This document shows positions 1-8,498 of a stretch of DNA of 64,000 nt, piece after piece. The DNA is from Sphingobacterium sp. BN32. Its GTDB lineage: Bacteria; Bacteroidota; Bacteroidia; Sphingobacteriales; Sphingobacteriaceae. Where the stretch lies: the NCBI RefSeq assembly GCF_030503615.1, contig NZ_CP129963.1:4216001-4280000 (forward strand). The letters are read 5' to 3'. The notes under the pieces are model-generated. The model did not search any database. It saw only the letters and a list, made by a program, of their open reading frames with translations, and was not told the DNA's origin. A program made the position numbers and the translations under genes. How positions within the stretch are numbered: position 1 is the first letter of the stretch; every line of letters starts with the position of its first letter.

Positions 1-694
1 CGATTAATTTGCCTCCAAATGGAAGATCGATCATCTCGGCGAAGGTTGTTGTATGCTTACCTTTATCGGACCAGTCGGATATTTCTCCGGTTTTCAGATC
101 CGCTTCCGGAACCACAGCATTGACTAAGGTTGATTTTCCTACGCCCGAGTGGCCGGAAACCAAGGTCGTTTTATCTTTTAACAAGGCTCTGACTTCTTCA
201 ATATGCTCGCCCTCCAATGCCGATACAGCATAGCAGGGATAACCAAGCTGCTCATAAAGTGCCATAAATTCTGCCAATAGCTCCAATCCTTCATCACTAA
301 AAAGGTCGAGCTTATTGAATATCAAGACTGCAGGTATGCTATATGCTTCTGCGGTAACCAAAAACCGGTCGATAAATCCGGTGGATGTCGCTGGTGAAGC
401 GAGTGTAACGACGAGTATTGCCTGATCCAGGTTTGCACCAATAATCTGGGTTTGTTTGGATAGGTTGACAGATTTTCGGATGATGTAATTTTTCCGAGGT
501 TCCAATTCATTGATTACGCCGTTCTGCTGACCGGGTTCCAGTTCAAACTCCACCCAATCGCCGACGGCAACAGGGTTGGTGCTTTTGATACCATGTGTTC
601 TAAACTTCCCTTTGATTCTACATTCATAGCGAACATTGTCGGGTCCAAGAACCTGATACCAACTACCTGTAGATTTAGTTACTAAACCGCGCAT
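1..694 (-). CDS. rsgA: Ribosome small subunit-dependent GTPase A (partial)
   Basis: Circularly permuted GTPase that assists late 30S subunit maturation in the cytoplasm. The gene starts at the ATG at 694 and runs off the left edge, so about 231 of roughly 300 residues are present; the C-terminal zinc-binding part is missing from the window. The visible order is an N-terminal OB-fold region, then G4 (NKLD, residues 127-130), G5 (SALEG) and only afterwards the P-loop G1 (GHSGVGKST, residues 181-189). The G4-G5-G1 order is diagnostic for the YjeQ/RsgA family. It is divergent from polA with about 120 bp between the starts. No defect is visible in the part present. Confidence 0.95.
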   Translation of the reverse strand, partial: MRGLVTKSTGSWYQVLGPDNVRYECRIKGKFRTHGIKSTNPVAVGDWVEFELEPGQQNGVINELEPRKNYIIRKSVNLSKQTQIIGANLDQAILVVTLASPATSTGFIDRFLVTAEAYSIPAVLIFNKLDLFSDEGLELLAEFMALYEQLGYPCYAVSALEGEHIEEVRALLKDKTTLVSGHSGVGKSTLVNAVVPEADLKTGEISDWSDKGKHTTTFAEMIDLPFGGKLI

Positions 695-781
695 ACAAAA
701 TCCCTCTTTCCTGTTAAATCTGTCATTATTCTACGCAAAAATGGAAAAAATTTATTAATCTTTACGTCTATTTGAATTTGT

Positions 782-789
782 TAACTTTG
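782..789 (+). promoter_or_regulatory. -7 promoter box for polA
   Basis: TAACTTTG matches the Bacteroidota -7 consensus TAnnTTTG. No clear TTG lies at the -33 position. Initiation would give a leader of about 20 nt before the TTG start at 817. Confidence 0.45.
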
Positions 790-816
790 TTGTTAGCGCA
801 TTAATAAAAAACGATT

Positions 817-3615
817 TTGAAGAAATTATTCCTTTTAGATGGAATGGCATTAATATACCGTGCGTATTTTGCATTGAGCAAAACACCTCGATTAACGTCA
901 TATGGGTTGAATACGGGTGCTATTATGGGTTTTACAAACACCTTATTGGATGTTTTAAAAAACCAGAAGCCTACCCACATTGCTGTTGTCTTTGATACAT
1001 CAGCTCCTACAAACAGACATATTGAATTTGAGAGCTATAAGGCACAACGTGAGCAGATGCCTGAAGATCTTGCTGCATCAATTCCTTACATCAATCGATT
1101 AATCGAGGGATTCAATATCCCGATTATTTCGATGGATGGTTTCGAGGCCGACGATATAATCGGTACGCTTGCAAAAAAAGGAGAGCAAGCAGGATTCACC
1201 GTTTATTGCATGACCCCGGATAAGGATTTCGGACAATTGGTATCTGATAATATCTTTATTTATAAACCTGCCCGCATGGGGAATGGTGCAGAAGTGTTGG
1301 GTGTTCCCGAGATTTTGGAGAAATGGGAAATCAACAATGTGCATGAGGTTATTGATATTTTAGGACTTTGGGGCGATGCTGTGGATAATATCCCAGGTAT
1401 TCCCGGTGTTGGAGAAAAAACGGCTAAGAAGCTGATCCAGGAATTCGGGTCGATTGAAAATCTGATACAGAGCACAGATAAGCTGAAAGGGAAGTTGAAA
1501 GAAAACGTGGAAAATTTTGCCGAACAGGGCTTAATTTCTAAGAAACTGGCGACAATTTTATTGGATGTGCCGGTAGATCTGGATGAGAAAGCATTGGAGT
1601 TAGAGGATCCGAATCGTGAGGTATTGGAGTCTTTGTTTGCTGAACTGGAGTTTAGAACCCTAGGCAAGCGCGTTTTTGGTGATGATTTCTCGATTGGCGA
1701 ATCGCCTGTTTCCAAGTCGGCGCAGATGGATTTGTTCGCTCCACTACCAGACAATGAGCGTTCGCCAAGTCAAGCTATTGCTGATGAGGTTCCGACTACA
1801 TTGAATACGATTTCAACGACTCAGCATCACTATAAGTTATTGGACCAACCCGATCAACAAAAGGAACTTGCCGAGAAACTGAATTTGGCGGAGTCTTTTT
1901 GTTTTGACACGGAATCGACGGGATTAGATGCAATGACCGCCGAACTAGTGGGTATGTCGTTTTCTATTACGCCTTTTGAGGCGTATTATGTGCCCGTATC
2001 GGCGAATCGTGAGGAGGCGCAAGCTACAGTTGATTTGTTTAAGCCAGCATTGGAGAACAAATCTGTTCAAAAGATAGGTCAGAATTTGAAGTACGACCTA
2101 TTGATCCTTGCGCGTTATAATGTTCGTGTGGCTGGACCGTTATTCGACACGATGCTTGCGCATTATTTGATCGATCCGGACACCCGCCACAATATGGATC
2201 TCCTTGCAGAGACCTATTTGAAATATACACCAGTTTCTATAACCGAGTTGATTGGTGCAAAGGGTAAGAACCAAGGAAATATGCGTGATGTGGAATTGGA
2301 GAAGATCAAGGAGTACGCTGGCGAGGACGCGGATATTACTTTACAGCTGAAAGAAGTGTTTCAACCCTTACTAAGTTCTACAGAGACGCTGAAGCTTGCA
2401 GAAGAAGTAGAGTTTCCATTGGTCTATGTATTAGCGGAGATTGAAAAGAATGGGGTTAAGATTGATGAACAGACGCTAAGACAGTTTTCGGTTGATATTG
2501 AGGCTGAGGTTTCGAAGCTGGAATCAACTATTTATGAAAAAGCAGGTGTGGTATTTAATATTGCCTCGCCAAAGCAGCTGGGGGAAGTTCTTTTTGACAA
2601 ACTACAATTAGATCCGAAAGCAAAAAAGACAAAAACAGGTCAGTATAAAACCGGTGAGGATGTTTTATTGGCTTTAGCCAATAAGTCGGACATTGTTAAA
2701 GATATTTTAGATTACCGACAGTTGCAGAAGTTGAAATCGACTTATGTTGATGCGCTTCCAAGCTTGGTCAATCCTGCAACAGGGTTAATCCACACCTCCT
2801 ATAATCAGGCTGTTGCAGCAACCGGTCGTTTAAGTTCGACGAATCCGAACTTACAAAATATTCCTATTCGTACCGAGCGAGGCCGCGAAGTGCGCAAGGC
2901 TTTCATTCCGCGCCAGGCGGGTTGGACTTTACTCTCTGCCGATTATTCGCAGATTGAGCTACGATTGATCGCGGAATTAAGTCAGGACGAAAATATGTTG
3001 GACGCTTTCCAGCAGGGATTGGACATTCACCGTGCCACGGCGGCGAGAGTTTATGGCGTAGAACTTGAGGAGGTGACCTCGGATATGCGTAGAAATGCGA
3101 AGGCTGTGAATTTTGGGATAATCTATGGACAATCGGCATTTGGTCTATCGCAAAGTTTGGGTATCCCTAGAAAGGAAGCTGCAGCAATTATCGATCAGTA
3201 TTTTGCACAGTACACGGGCATCCGTAAGTATATGGGTGATATTATCGAATTCGCAAAGGAGCGCGGCTATGTGGAGACCTTGTTAAAACGCAGACGATAT
3301 CTACGCGATATCAACTCAGCGAATATGACCGTTCGAGGGTTTGCGGAGCGAAACGCGATCAATGCACCGATCCAAGGTTCGGCTGCTGATTTGATCAAGA
3401 TAGCGATGATCAATATTCAAAAGGATATTGAAGAACAGGGTTTAGCAGGCAAGATGATTATGCAGGTGCATGATGAGCTTGTTTTTGATGTTCCTGAACA
3501 TGAGGTTGAACAGTTTAAAGAAATAATCGCTAATCGAATGAAAAACGCGATGAAATTAAATGTTCCAATTGAAATTGAAATCGGCCAGGGAAGTAACTGG
3601 CTAGAGGCACACTAA
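817..3615 (+). CDS. polA: DNA polymerase I
   Basis: Replication and repair polymerase of 932 residues with all three activities. Residues 1-290 form the 5'-nuclease domain, including the helix-hairpin-helix (PGIPGVGEKTAKK). The 3'-5' proofreading domain keeps its acidic residues: D364 and E366 in FDTEST, N and D in GQNLKYD, and Y and D in YAGEDAD. The polymerase motifs are A (DYSQIE, 709-714), B (RRNAKAVNFGIIYG, 758-771) and C (VHDE, 884-887). The start is TTG: an in-frame stop at 805-807 lies four codons upstream and the conserved KKLFLLDGMALIYRA begins right after it, so no ATG start is possible without losing conserved sequence. Confidence 0.98.
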   Translation: MKKLFLLDGMALIYRAYFALSKTPRLTSYGLNTGAIMGFTNTLLDVLKNQKPTHIAVVFDTSAPTNRHIEFESYKAQREQMPEDLAASIPYINRLIEGFNIPIISMDGFEADDIIGTLAKKGEQAGFTVYCMTPDKDFGQLVSDNIFIYKPARMGNGAEVLGVPEILEKWEINNVHEVIDILGLWGDAVDNIPGIPGVGEKTAKKLIQEFGSIENLIQSTDKLKGKLKENVENFAEQGLISKKLATILLDVPVDLDEKALELEDPNREVLESLFAELEFRTLGKRVFGDDFSIGESPVSKSAQMDLFAPLPDNERSPSQAIADEVPTTLNTISTTQHHYKLLDQPDQQKELAEKLNLAESFCFDTESTGLDAMTAELVGMSFSITPFEAYYVPVSANREEAQATVDLFKPALENKSVQKIGQNLKYDLLILARYNVRVAGPLFDTMLAHYLIDPDTRHNMDLLAETYLKYTPVSITELIGAKGKNQGNMRDVELEKIKEYAGEDADITLQLKEVFQPLLSSTETLKLAEEVEFPLVYVLAEIEKNGVKIDEQTLRQFSVDIEAEVSKLESTIYEKAGVVFNIASPKQLGEVLFDKLQLDPKAKKTKTGQYKTGEDVLLALANKSDIVKDILDYRQLQKLKSTYVDALPSLVNPATGLIHTSYNQAVAATGRLSSTNPNLQNIPIRTERGREVRKAFIPRQAGWTLLSADYSQIELRLIAELSQDENMLDAFQQGLDIHRATAARVYGVELEEVTSDMRRNAKAVNFGIIYGQSAFGLSQSLGIPRKEAAAIIDQYFAQYTGIRKYMGDIIEFAKERGYVETLLKRRRYLRDINSANMTVRGFAERNAINAPIQGSAADLIKIAMINIQKDIEEQGLAGKMIMQVHDELVFDVPEHEVEQFKEIIANRMKNAMKLNVPIEIEIGQGSNWLEAH

Positions 3616-3624
3616 TTTTTATTC

Positions 3625-4737
3625 ATGAGATATTTACTCGCTTTATTATTTACAATTCAGGGCATATTAGCTACTGCTCAAGAGGCAAAGTCTGTTTATT
3701 TTGAACGCACGGCTGATAGTCTCATTCGTTTCTACTACGACATGAACTATTATCTTGTTGATAAGAATTGTGAATTTAAAGCGATTGAGCGTGTCGCTGA
3801 TTTTGACGTGCGTACGAGTAAATTCGTTGGTAAGCTTGTTGATTATTATCCCAACGGGCACCGCATGCTGGAAGGCTCCTATGTAGATGGCCGCAAAGAG
3901 GGTCTTTTTACAGCCTATCATCCGAATATGCAGATCAAATGGCGTGCAACTTTTGTTAATAATGTACCGCAAGGGGATTGGGAATATTTCTATCCCGATG
4001 GAAAGCCTTTGATGACGGTAAATTATAGTAGTACGGGTTCAAAGATGGTTCATTACTATGACCAACGCGGCGTGCAGCGTGTGAAAGATGGCGACGGAAG
4101 TTATAATTTTCGTGTCCCCTATCCCGGATATAATCCTTATGGTTTTCCATTTATCCGCTTTAAAGGGAAATTCAAAGCTGGTCTCCCGAATGGCTTATGG
4201 AGCATTTTCTATGAAAATGACAAAAGAAGCGAATTAGCAGCGGTTGAAAACTATCAGAATAATCGATTGGTTCGCGCTGAAGATTATTTTACTGGCGAGG
4301 TTTATAAGACTCAAAGGTTTCCGATTATTCCCATGGTGGATTTTACTCGCGCAGAAGCCATTATTTCTAAGCAGTGTAATTATGATGATTTTTCGGGATT
4401 CCTTATTTACCTCATCGATTATTTCAATAATTCTTTTTCGAACATTCAATTTCCTGCTTTGAACGAATTAAGTTTCAGCTATGAGGTTGATTTGTCTAAG
4501 GATGGCGTAAAGCGGAAAATCAAGATAATCGACAATCCATTCGCCTCAAATGAAGAGTTAGCGAATGCTTTTGAGCAGGTTGTTTCCTCCATGGAGTATT
4601 ATCCGGCATCTTTTAAGCAGGGTGAATATATCGCTGATAAATTAGTGGTGAATGGTAAAATAATGATTGATGAGAATAAAACGCTTGGGTTCCATTCGAT
4701 CACGATAGAACGCGAGAATGAGCAAAAGATAGAGTAA
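3625..4737 (+). CDS. Secreted MORN-variant repeat protein
   Basis: Protein of 370 residues with a Sec signal peptide (MRYLLALLFTIQGILATAQ) and, at about residues 70-200, several MORN-variant/YwqK-type repeats (YPNGHRMLEGSYVDGRKEG, YHPNMQIKWRATFVNNVPQGDW, YYPDGKP-like). Such repeats are common in exported Bacteroidota proteins, some automatically named YwqK antitoxins, though the name says little about function here. The C-terminal 150 residues carry no motif I recognise. It follows polA by 9 nt and may be co-transcribed. No toxin partner is seen next to it, so a toxin-antitoxin role is not supported. Confidence 0.75.
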   Translation: MRYLLALLFTIQGILATAQEAKSVYFERTADSLIRFYYDMNYYLVDKNCEFKAIERVADFDVRTSKFVGKLVDYYPNGHRMLEGSYVDGRKEGLFTAYHPNMQIKWRATFVNNVPQGDWEYFYPDGKPLMTVNYSSTGSKMVHYYDQRGVQRVKDGDGSYNFRVPYPGYNPYGFPFIRFKGKFKAGLPNGLWSIFYENDKRSELAAVENYQNNRLVRAEDYFTGEVYKTQRFPIIPMVDFTRAEAIISKQCNYDDFSGFLIYLIDYFNNSFSNIQFPALNELSFSYEVDLSKDGVKRKIKIIDNPFASNEELANAFEQVVSSMEYYPASFKQGEYIADKLVVNGKIMIDENKTLGFHSITIERENEQKIE

Positions 4738-4798
4738 TAAGTAGCCTGAGTATAGGAGAGTTGATTTGCAGATTATATATTTGCGTAAATACATATAT

Positions 4799-5437
4799 AT
4801 GAGATTTCATAAAGAAGGGTATACCAGTTTAGCGTTAGTTGTGTTGTTCTTTTTCCTAGTTAGCGCCTTTGCGCATTATTACGATGCAAGTGCTTTCGTT
4901 AAAGGACTGATCTATTGTGTCTCTGGATTACTGCTATTGTTTGTATTGTTTTTCTTCCGTAGCCCTGTGCGGACAATCAAGCTGGACAATTCACAAGTCT
5001 TTTCACCCGTTGATGGGACCATCAGTGGTATTGTAGAAACGAATCAAACAGGAGCAGGCGAAGAAAAAAGAGTGAAGTTATCCATATCTGTATCTCCGTT
5101 AAATATTCGATCAACTAAAGCTCCAATATCAGGTAGAGGGGTTTTAGTAGACAGCAAGCAGGCCGCATCTTCTAATGCTGCGATTGCGCATGAGGGTAAC
5201 GGCTTAACCATCAAGAGTAAAGATGGAGCAGAAGTTACGTTAGTTCAACATGGCGGCGTGTTAGCAGGGCCGGTTTTCTATGTTGATCCGGATAAACATG
5301 ATATCCAGCAAGGTCAGGAGCTTGGCTCCATTAAATTTGGTTGCCGCGTGGATTTAATCTTGCCCTCTTCAGCAGTCCTGATGGCAAAGAAAGGTGAGCA
5401 AGTGATTTCTGGAAAGTCTGTCCTTGCAAAAATTTAA
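4799..5437 (+). CDS. Degenerate phosphatidylserine decarboxylase-like membrane protein
   Basis: Protein of 212 residues from the ATG at 4799 (MRFHKEGYTSLAL), with two N-terminal membrane segments (about 12-32 and 38-58) and the short, archaeal-type Psd fold: FFRSPVRTI, SPVDGTISGI, SISVSPLNIRSTKAPISG and IKFGCRVDLILP. In active members the last motif is FGSRVD, where Gly-Ser self-cleaves and Ser becomes the pyruvoyl cofactor; here it is Gly181-Cys182. The normal FMSVFNVHVNR-type motif has lost its His and Asn, and the QIAGALARRIV-type segment is altered to QHGGVLAGPVF. A canonical psd with an intact GGST lies at 47756-48646. I infer that this copy is not a normal decarboxylase and may be structural, lipid-binding or decaying, although the frame is intact. 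Confidence 0.75.
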   Translation: MRFHKEGYTSLALVVLFFFLVSAFAHYYDASAFVKGLIYCVSGLLLLFVLFFFRSPVRTIKLDNSQVFSPVDGTISGIVETNQTGAGEEKRVKLSISVSPLNIRSTKAPISGRGVLVDSKQAASSNAAIAHEGNGLTIKSKDGAEVTLVQHGGVLAGPVFYVDPDKHDIQQGQELGSIKFGCRVDLILPSSAVLMAKKGEQVISGKSVLAKI

Positions 5438-5469
5438 ATAAGCATTCAACATTTATCCGTGCGTCCATT

Positions 5470-6495
5470 ATGAATTTCCGCACCCTCATACTGATTATTA
5501 GTTTGATATTCTCGCTTTTGCTGGCGGGAATGAACTATTATTATGAACGTCATTTACCGACTTTCGCCTTTATTGCAATCATCAGTTTTGTACTTTCCTT
5601 CTCACTTCTGAATTATGTCTTTCAGAAATTTGTATATGAGCGGATCAAAGCTGTCTATAAATTGATACATAACCTGAAACTTGGGAAAGAGTTGAAAGAT
5701 GCCTTAGGAGATCATAAGTCGGATGACCCTATTGGCGATGCGGAGAAGGAAGTTCGTGATTGGGCGAAACAAAAGACGATCGAGATCGATCAGCTTAAAG
5801 CACAGGAAAAGTTTAGAAAGGAATTTCTATCCAATATCTCCCATGAATTTAAGACCCCCCTATTTGCCATTCAAGGCTATATCGAAACCCTACAGGACGG
5901 CATGATCGAAGACAATCCGGAGATGGCGGTTTCCTTTCTGAACAAAGCCGCTCGTAATCTAGACCGATTGAGCTATTTGATTCATGATCTGGACGAAATT
6001 GCAAAATTGGAGTCTGGGCAGGTCATTGTCAGCAAGGAAAAGTTCGATATTCAAACTTTAGTACGGGAAACGATCGATTATTTAGAAGATAAGGCATTGG
6101 AGAATAACATCTCCCTAAAGTTCCTTCCGAAGAACAATCATCCGATCTTGGTGAAAGCGGACCGAAAAAAAATTCAGCAAGTTTTAGTAAATTTAATTGA
6201 CAACTCCATCAAGTACGGGACGAAGGGGGGCAAGACACAGATTAGTACTATTCCCCTGATCGATCAGATACTTATCGAGATAACCGACAACGGTCAAGGC
6301 ATCGAAGAAAAGAACCTTTCTCGTGTGTTTGAGCGTTTTTTCCGGACAGATAAGAGCCGTTCGCGCGATATTGGAGGGTCGGGACTAGGTCTTGCGATTG
6401 TTAAACATATTATTGAAGCCCACCAACAAAACGTGCATGTTCGGAGTACAGAAGGGATCGGAACGACGTTTTCATTTACCTTAGAAAAGGCCTAA
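5470..6495 (+). CDS. Sensor histidine kinase, PhoR-like
   Basis: Membrane histidine kinase of 341 residues. Two membrane segments (about 5-22 and 30-52) are separated by only a few residues, so there is almost no periplasmic sensor. A HisKA domain follows with phospho-acceptor H125 in NISHEFKTPL, then a HATPase domain with the N box (NLIDNSIKYG), G1 (ITDNGQGIE), F box (RFFRTDKSRS) and G2 (GGSGLGLAIV). No response regulator gene is adjacent. The next genes are a PhoU-like protein and a Pi transporter preceded by a PHO-box-like repeat, which suggests a PhoR-type phosphate role. That role is inferred from context only. Confidence 0.85.
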   Translation: MNFRTLILIISLIFSLLLAGMNYYYERHLPTFAFIAIISFVLSFSLLNYVFQKFVYERIKAVYKLIHNLKLGKELKDALGDHKSDDPIGDAEKEVRDWAKQKTIEIDQLKAQEKFRKEFLSNISHEFKTPLFAIQGYIETLQDGMIEDNPEMAVSFLNKAARNLDRLSYLIHDLDEIAKLESGQVIVSKEKFDIQTLVRETIDYLEDKALENNISLKFLPKNNHPILVKADRKKIQQVLVNLIDNSIKYGTKGGKTQISTIPLIDQILIEITDNGQGIEEKNLSRVFERFFRTDKSRSRDIGGSGLGLAIVKHIIEAHQQNVHVRSTEGIGTTFSFTLEKA

Positions 6496-6515
6496 GAAAG
6501 AGCTGTTGCAGAAAA

Positions 6516-6537
6516 CTTAACATTAACTTAACATTAA
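6516..6537 (+). promoter_or_regulatory. PHO-box-like 11-bp direct repeat
   Basis: Two perfect, directly adjacent copies of CTTAACATTAA (6516-6526 and 6527-6537). The TTAACA cores are 11 bp apart, the spacing of PhoP/PhoB half-sites in known PHO boxes (B. subtilis TTAACA type). It sits in place of a -33 element, immediately upstream of the -7 box at 6543, as expected for an activator-dependent promoter. Confidence 0.65.
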
Positions 6538-6542
6538 GTCCA

Positions 6543-6550
6543 TATTTTTG
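6543..6550 (+). promoter_or_regulatory. -7 box of the DUF47-PiT promoter
   Basis: TATTTTTG matches TAnnTTTG. It lies 5 bp after the 11-bp direct repeat and 21 bp before the ATG at 6572, giving a leader of about 17 nt. No separate TTG -33 element is present. Confidence 0.6.
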
Positions 6551-6571
6551 CGCTACTAAAATTAAAAGTAT

Positions 6572-7219
6572 ATGTCTTTGAACAGCATTTTTCAGTATTT
6601 TGTCCCTAAGGACAAAAAATTCTTTCCGTTATTTGAGCAAGCTGGCTCAAATTTAATCGAGATGGCCAAACTCTTGAAGGAAAGTGTTCATACATCTGAT
6701 TTACAATTGAGAAAGAACAATTCAAAATTGTTGGAAGATTTGGAACATAAAGGCGATAACCTAACCCACCAGATCCACCTAGAATTAGGTAAAAACTTTA
6801 TCACCCCATTTGATAGAGAAGATATTCACGCATTAGCAAGCTCCCTAGATGATGTTGCTGACTTTATCCATGGCGCGTCAAACCGTATGGAATTGTACAA
6901 AGTGATTGAGACTAGCGAGCCGATGAAAGAGATTTCTAGTTTAATTCTTGAGGCTACGGAGCACGTTGCTAAGGCCTTATTTGAACTTAAGGATCTTAAG
7001 AATATTCGTAACATCACCGATTCATGTGTTCGAATTAATAGTGTGGAAAACAAAGCTGATTATATTTTCGATAAAGCGGTTGCAGAATTGTTCGAGTTTG
7101 AGAAGGATGCGATTAACCTGATTAAATACAAAGAAGTATTATCTGCAATGGAAGATGCAACAGACAAATGTGAGGATGTTGCGAACGTATTGGAAAGTAT
7201 ATTAGTTAAGAACGCGTAA
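6572..7219 (+). CDS. DUF47 family PhoU-like regulator of PiT
   Basis: All-alpha cytoplasmic protein of 215 residues of the DUF47 (PhoU-like, Pit accessory) family. It shows long helices with the family-type segments DLEHKGDNLTHQIHLELGKNFITPFDREDIHALASSLDDVADFIHGA, in which the acidic E/D-x-x-x-D clusters would bind metal as in PhoU. The length is typical. It is followed after 31 nt by the PiT transporter, the usual partner that it is thought to regulate, and preceded by a PHO-box-like promoter. Confidence 0.92.
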   Translation: MSLNSIFQYFVPKDKKFFPLFEQAGSNLIEMAKLLKESVHTSDLQLRKNNSKLLEDLEHKGDNLTHQIHLELGKNFITPFDREDIHALASSLDDVADFIHGASNRMELYKVIETSEPMKEISSLILEATEHVAKALFELKDLKNIRNITDSCVRINSVENKADYIFDKAVAELFEFEKDAINLIKYKEVLSAMEDATDKCEDVANVLESILVKNA

Positions 7220-7250
7220 TCGCGGTTCTTCCCAACACATATTATAACAT

Positions 7251-8267
7251 ATGGATTCAATTTCAACATTATTGATTGTTGTTGTTGTTTTGGCGATTGC
7301 CTTTGATTATATCAATGGATTCCACGATGCCGCCAATTCAATTGCCACGATCGTTTCTACGAAAGTATTAACGCCATTTATGGCGGTATTATGGGCAGCC
7401 TTGTTCAACTTCGTAGCATATTTCGTTTTCACTGACCATAAAGTCGCCAATACTATTGCCAAGACGGTCATTGAAGAATATATCACCCTCGAAGTCATCT
7501 TTGCGGGATTAGTCGCTGCCATCTCTTGGAATTTATTTACTTGGTATTATGGTATTCCTTCTAGCTCGAGTCACACATTAATTGGTGGTTTCGCTGGTTC
7601 CGGTATGGCATACGCTTTATTTATGGGTACAAATCCAATTGATGCTATCAATTTAAATGCGACACTAAAGATTTTATCTTTTATCGTCCTTGCACCAATT
7701 ATCGGTATGACGATCGCGATTATCATCACCCTACTTATCATCAATATCTGTAAGAAGTCACGTCCTAGCATTGCTGAGAAATGGTTTAAGATCTTACAAT
7801 TGATTTCATCTGCGGGCTTAAGTTTTGCTCACGGTGGTAATGATGCACAGAAAGTAATGGGTATCATCGCTACGGCGTTGATCGCGGAGAACGTTATCCC
7901 GAATTTCGAGGCTATGCCAGGATGGGTTCCACTTGCTTGTTATGCTGCTATTGCAGCCGGAACGATGAGTGGTGGTTGGAAGATCGTAAAAACGATGGGT
8001 ACTAAAATTACGAAGGTAACTCCACTAGAAGGTGTGAGTGCTGAGACTGCTGGTGCAATTACATTGGGTATCACCGAGCATTTTGGTATCCCTGCATCTA
8101 CTACACATACCATTACAGGATCCATTATCGGGGTTGGTGTCGTGAAGCGCGTATCGGCGGTTCGCTGGGGTGTAACCATCAGTTTACTATGGGCTTGGAT
8201 TTTAACAATCCCTGTCAGTGCGCTATTAGGGGGACTTACGCTAGCAATTATTCATTACATTCTGTAG
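7251..8267 (+). CDS. Inorganic phosphate transporter, PiT family
   Basis: Low-affinity, cation-coupled phosphate permease of 338 residues with about ten membrane segments. The two PiT signatures are present: an N-terminal FDYINGFHDAANSIATIVSTK and a C-terminal FAHGGNDAQKVMG, together with the repeated serine-rich GIPSSSSHTLIGG and GIPASTTHTITGS motifs of the inverted duplicated halves. It forms an operon with the upstream DUF47 gene. No terminator with a clear U-tract follows. Confidence 0.95.
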   Translation: MDSISTLLIVVVVLAIAFDYINGFHDAANSIATIVSTKVLTPFMAVLWAALFNFVAYFVFTDHKVANTIAKTVIEEYITLEVIFAGLVAAISWNLFTWYYGIPSSSSHTLIGGFAGSGMAYALFMGTNPIDAINLNATLKILSFIVLAPIIGMTIAIIITLLIINICKKSRPSIAEKWFKILQLISSAGLSFAHGGNDAQKVMGIIATALIAENVIPNFEAMPGWVPLACYAAIAAGTMSGGWKIVKTMGTKITKVTPLEGVSAETAGAITLGITEHFGIPASTTHTITGSIIGVGVVKRVSAVRWGVTISLLWAWILTIPVSALLGGLTLAIIHYIL

Positions 8268-8498
8268 TAAATTCCCTACATCACATCCTATTTTATTGTT
8301 AAATAATAAAGAATTAACAAAAAATTTGCGTGATAAGTAGTTTATAAGTATTTTTACGCGTCAAAACTGAGGTTTTAAGTGTATAAAATCAAGGTTTTAC
8401 CAAGTTAACATTTTTTGGCATCGTTATTGTTAAGTTTTGTTAAATTGATTTTACAACTAGAAACAATTAAAAATTTTAATAACCTTAAAAAAAAGAGT

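Noticed and set aside
1260-1754. Open frame of 164 codons on the minus strand in polA
   Set aside because: Antisense to the conserved nuclease domain; composition follows polA codon positions.
3625-4737. YwqK-type antitoxin of a toxin-antitoxin pair
   Set aside because: Only MORN-like repeats and a signal peptide are seen; neither neighbour is a toxin.
8411-8439. Promoter of ompA (TTGG at 8415 and AAGTTTTG at 8432)
   Set aside because: Spacing of about 14 bp is too short and the -7 box is off consensus; the true start is uncertain.
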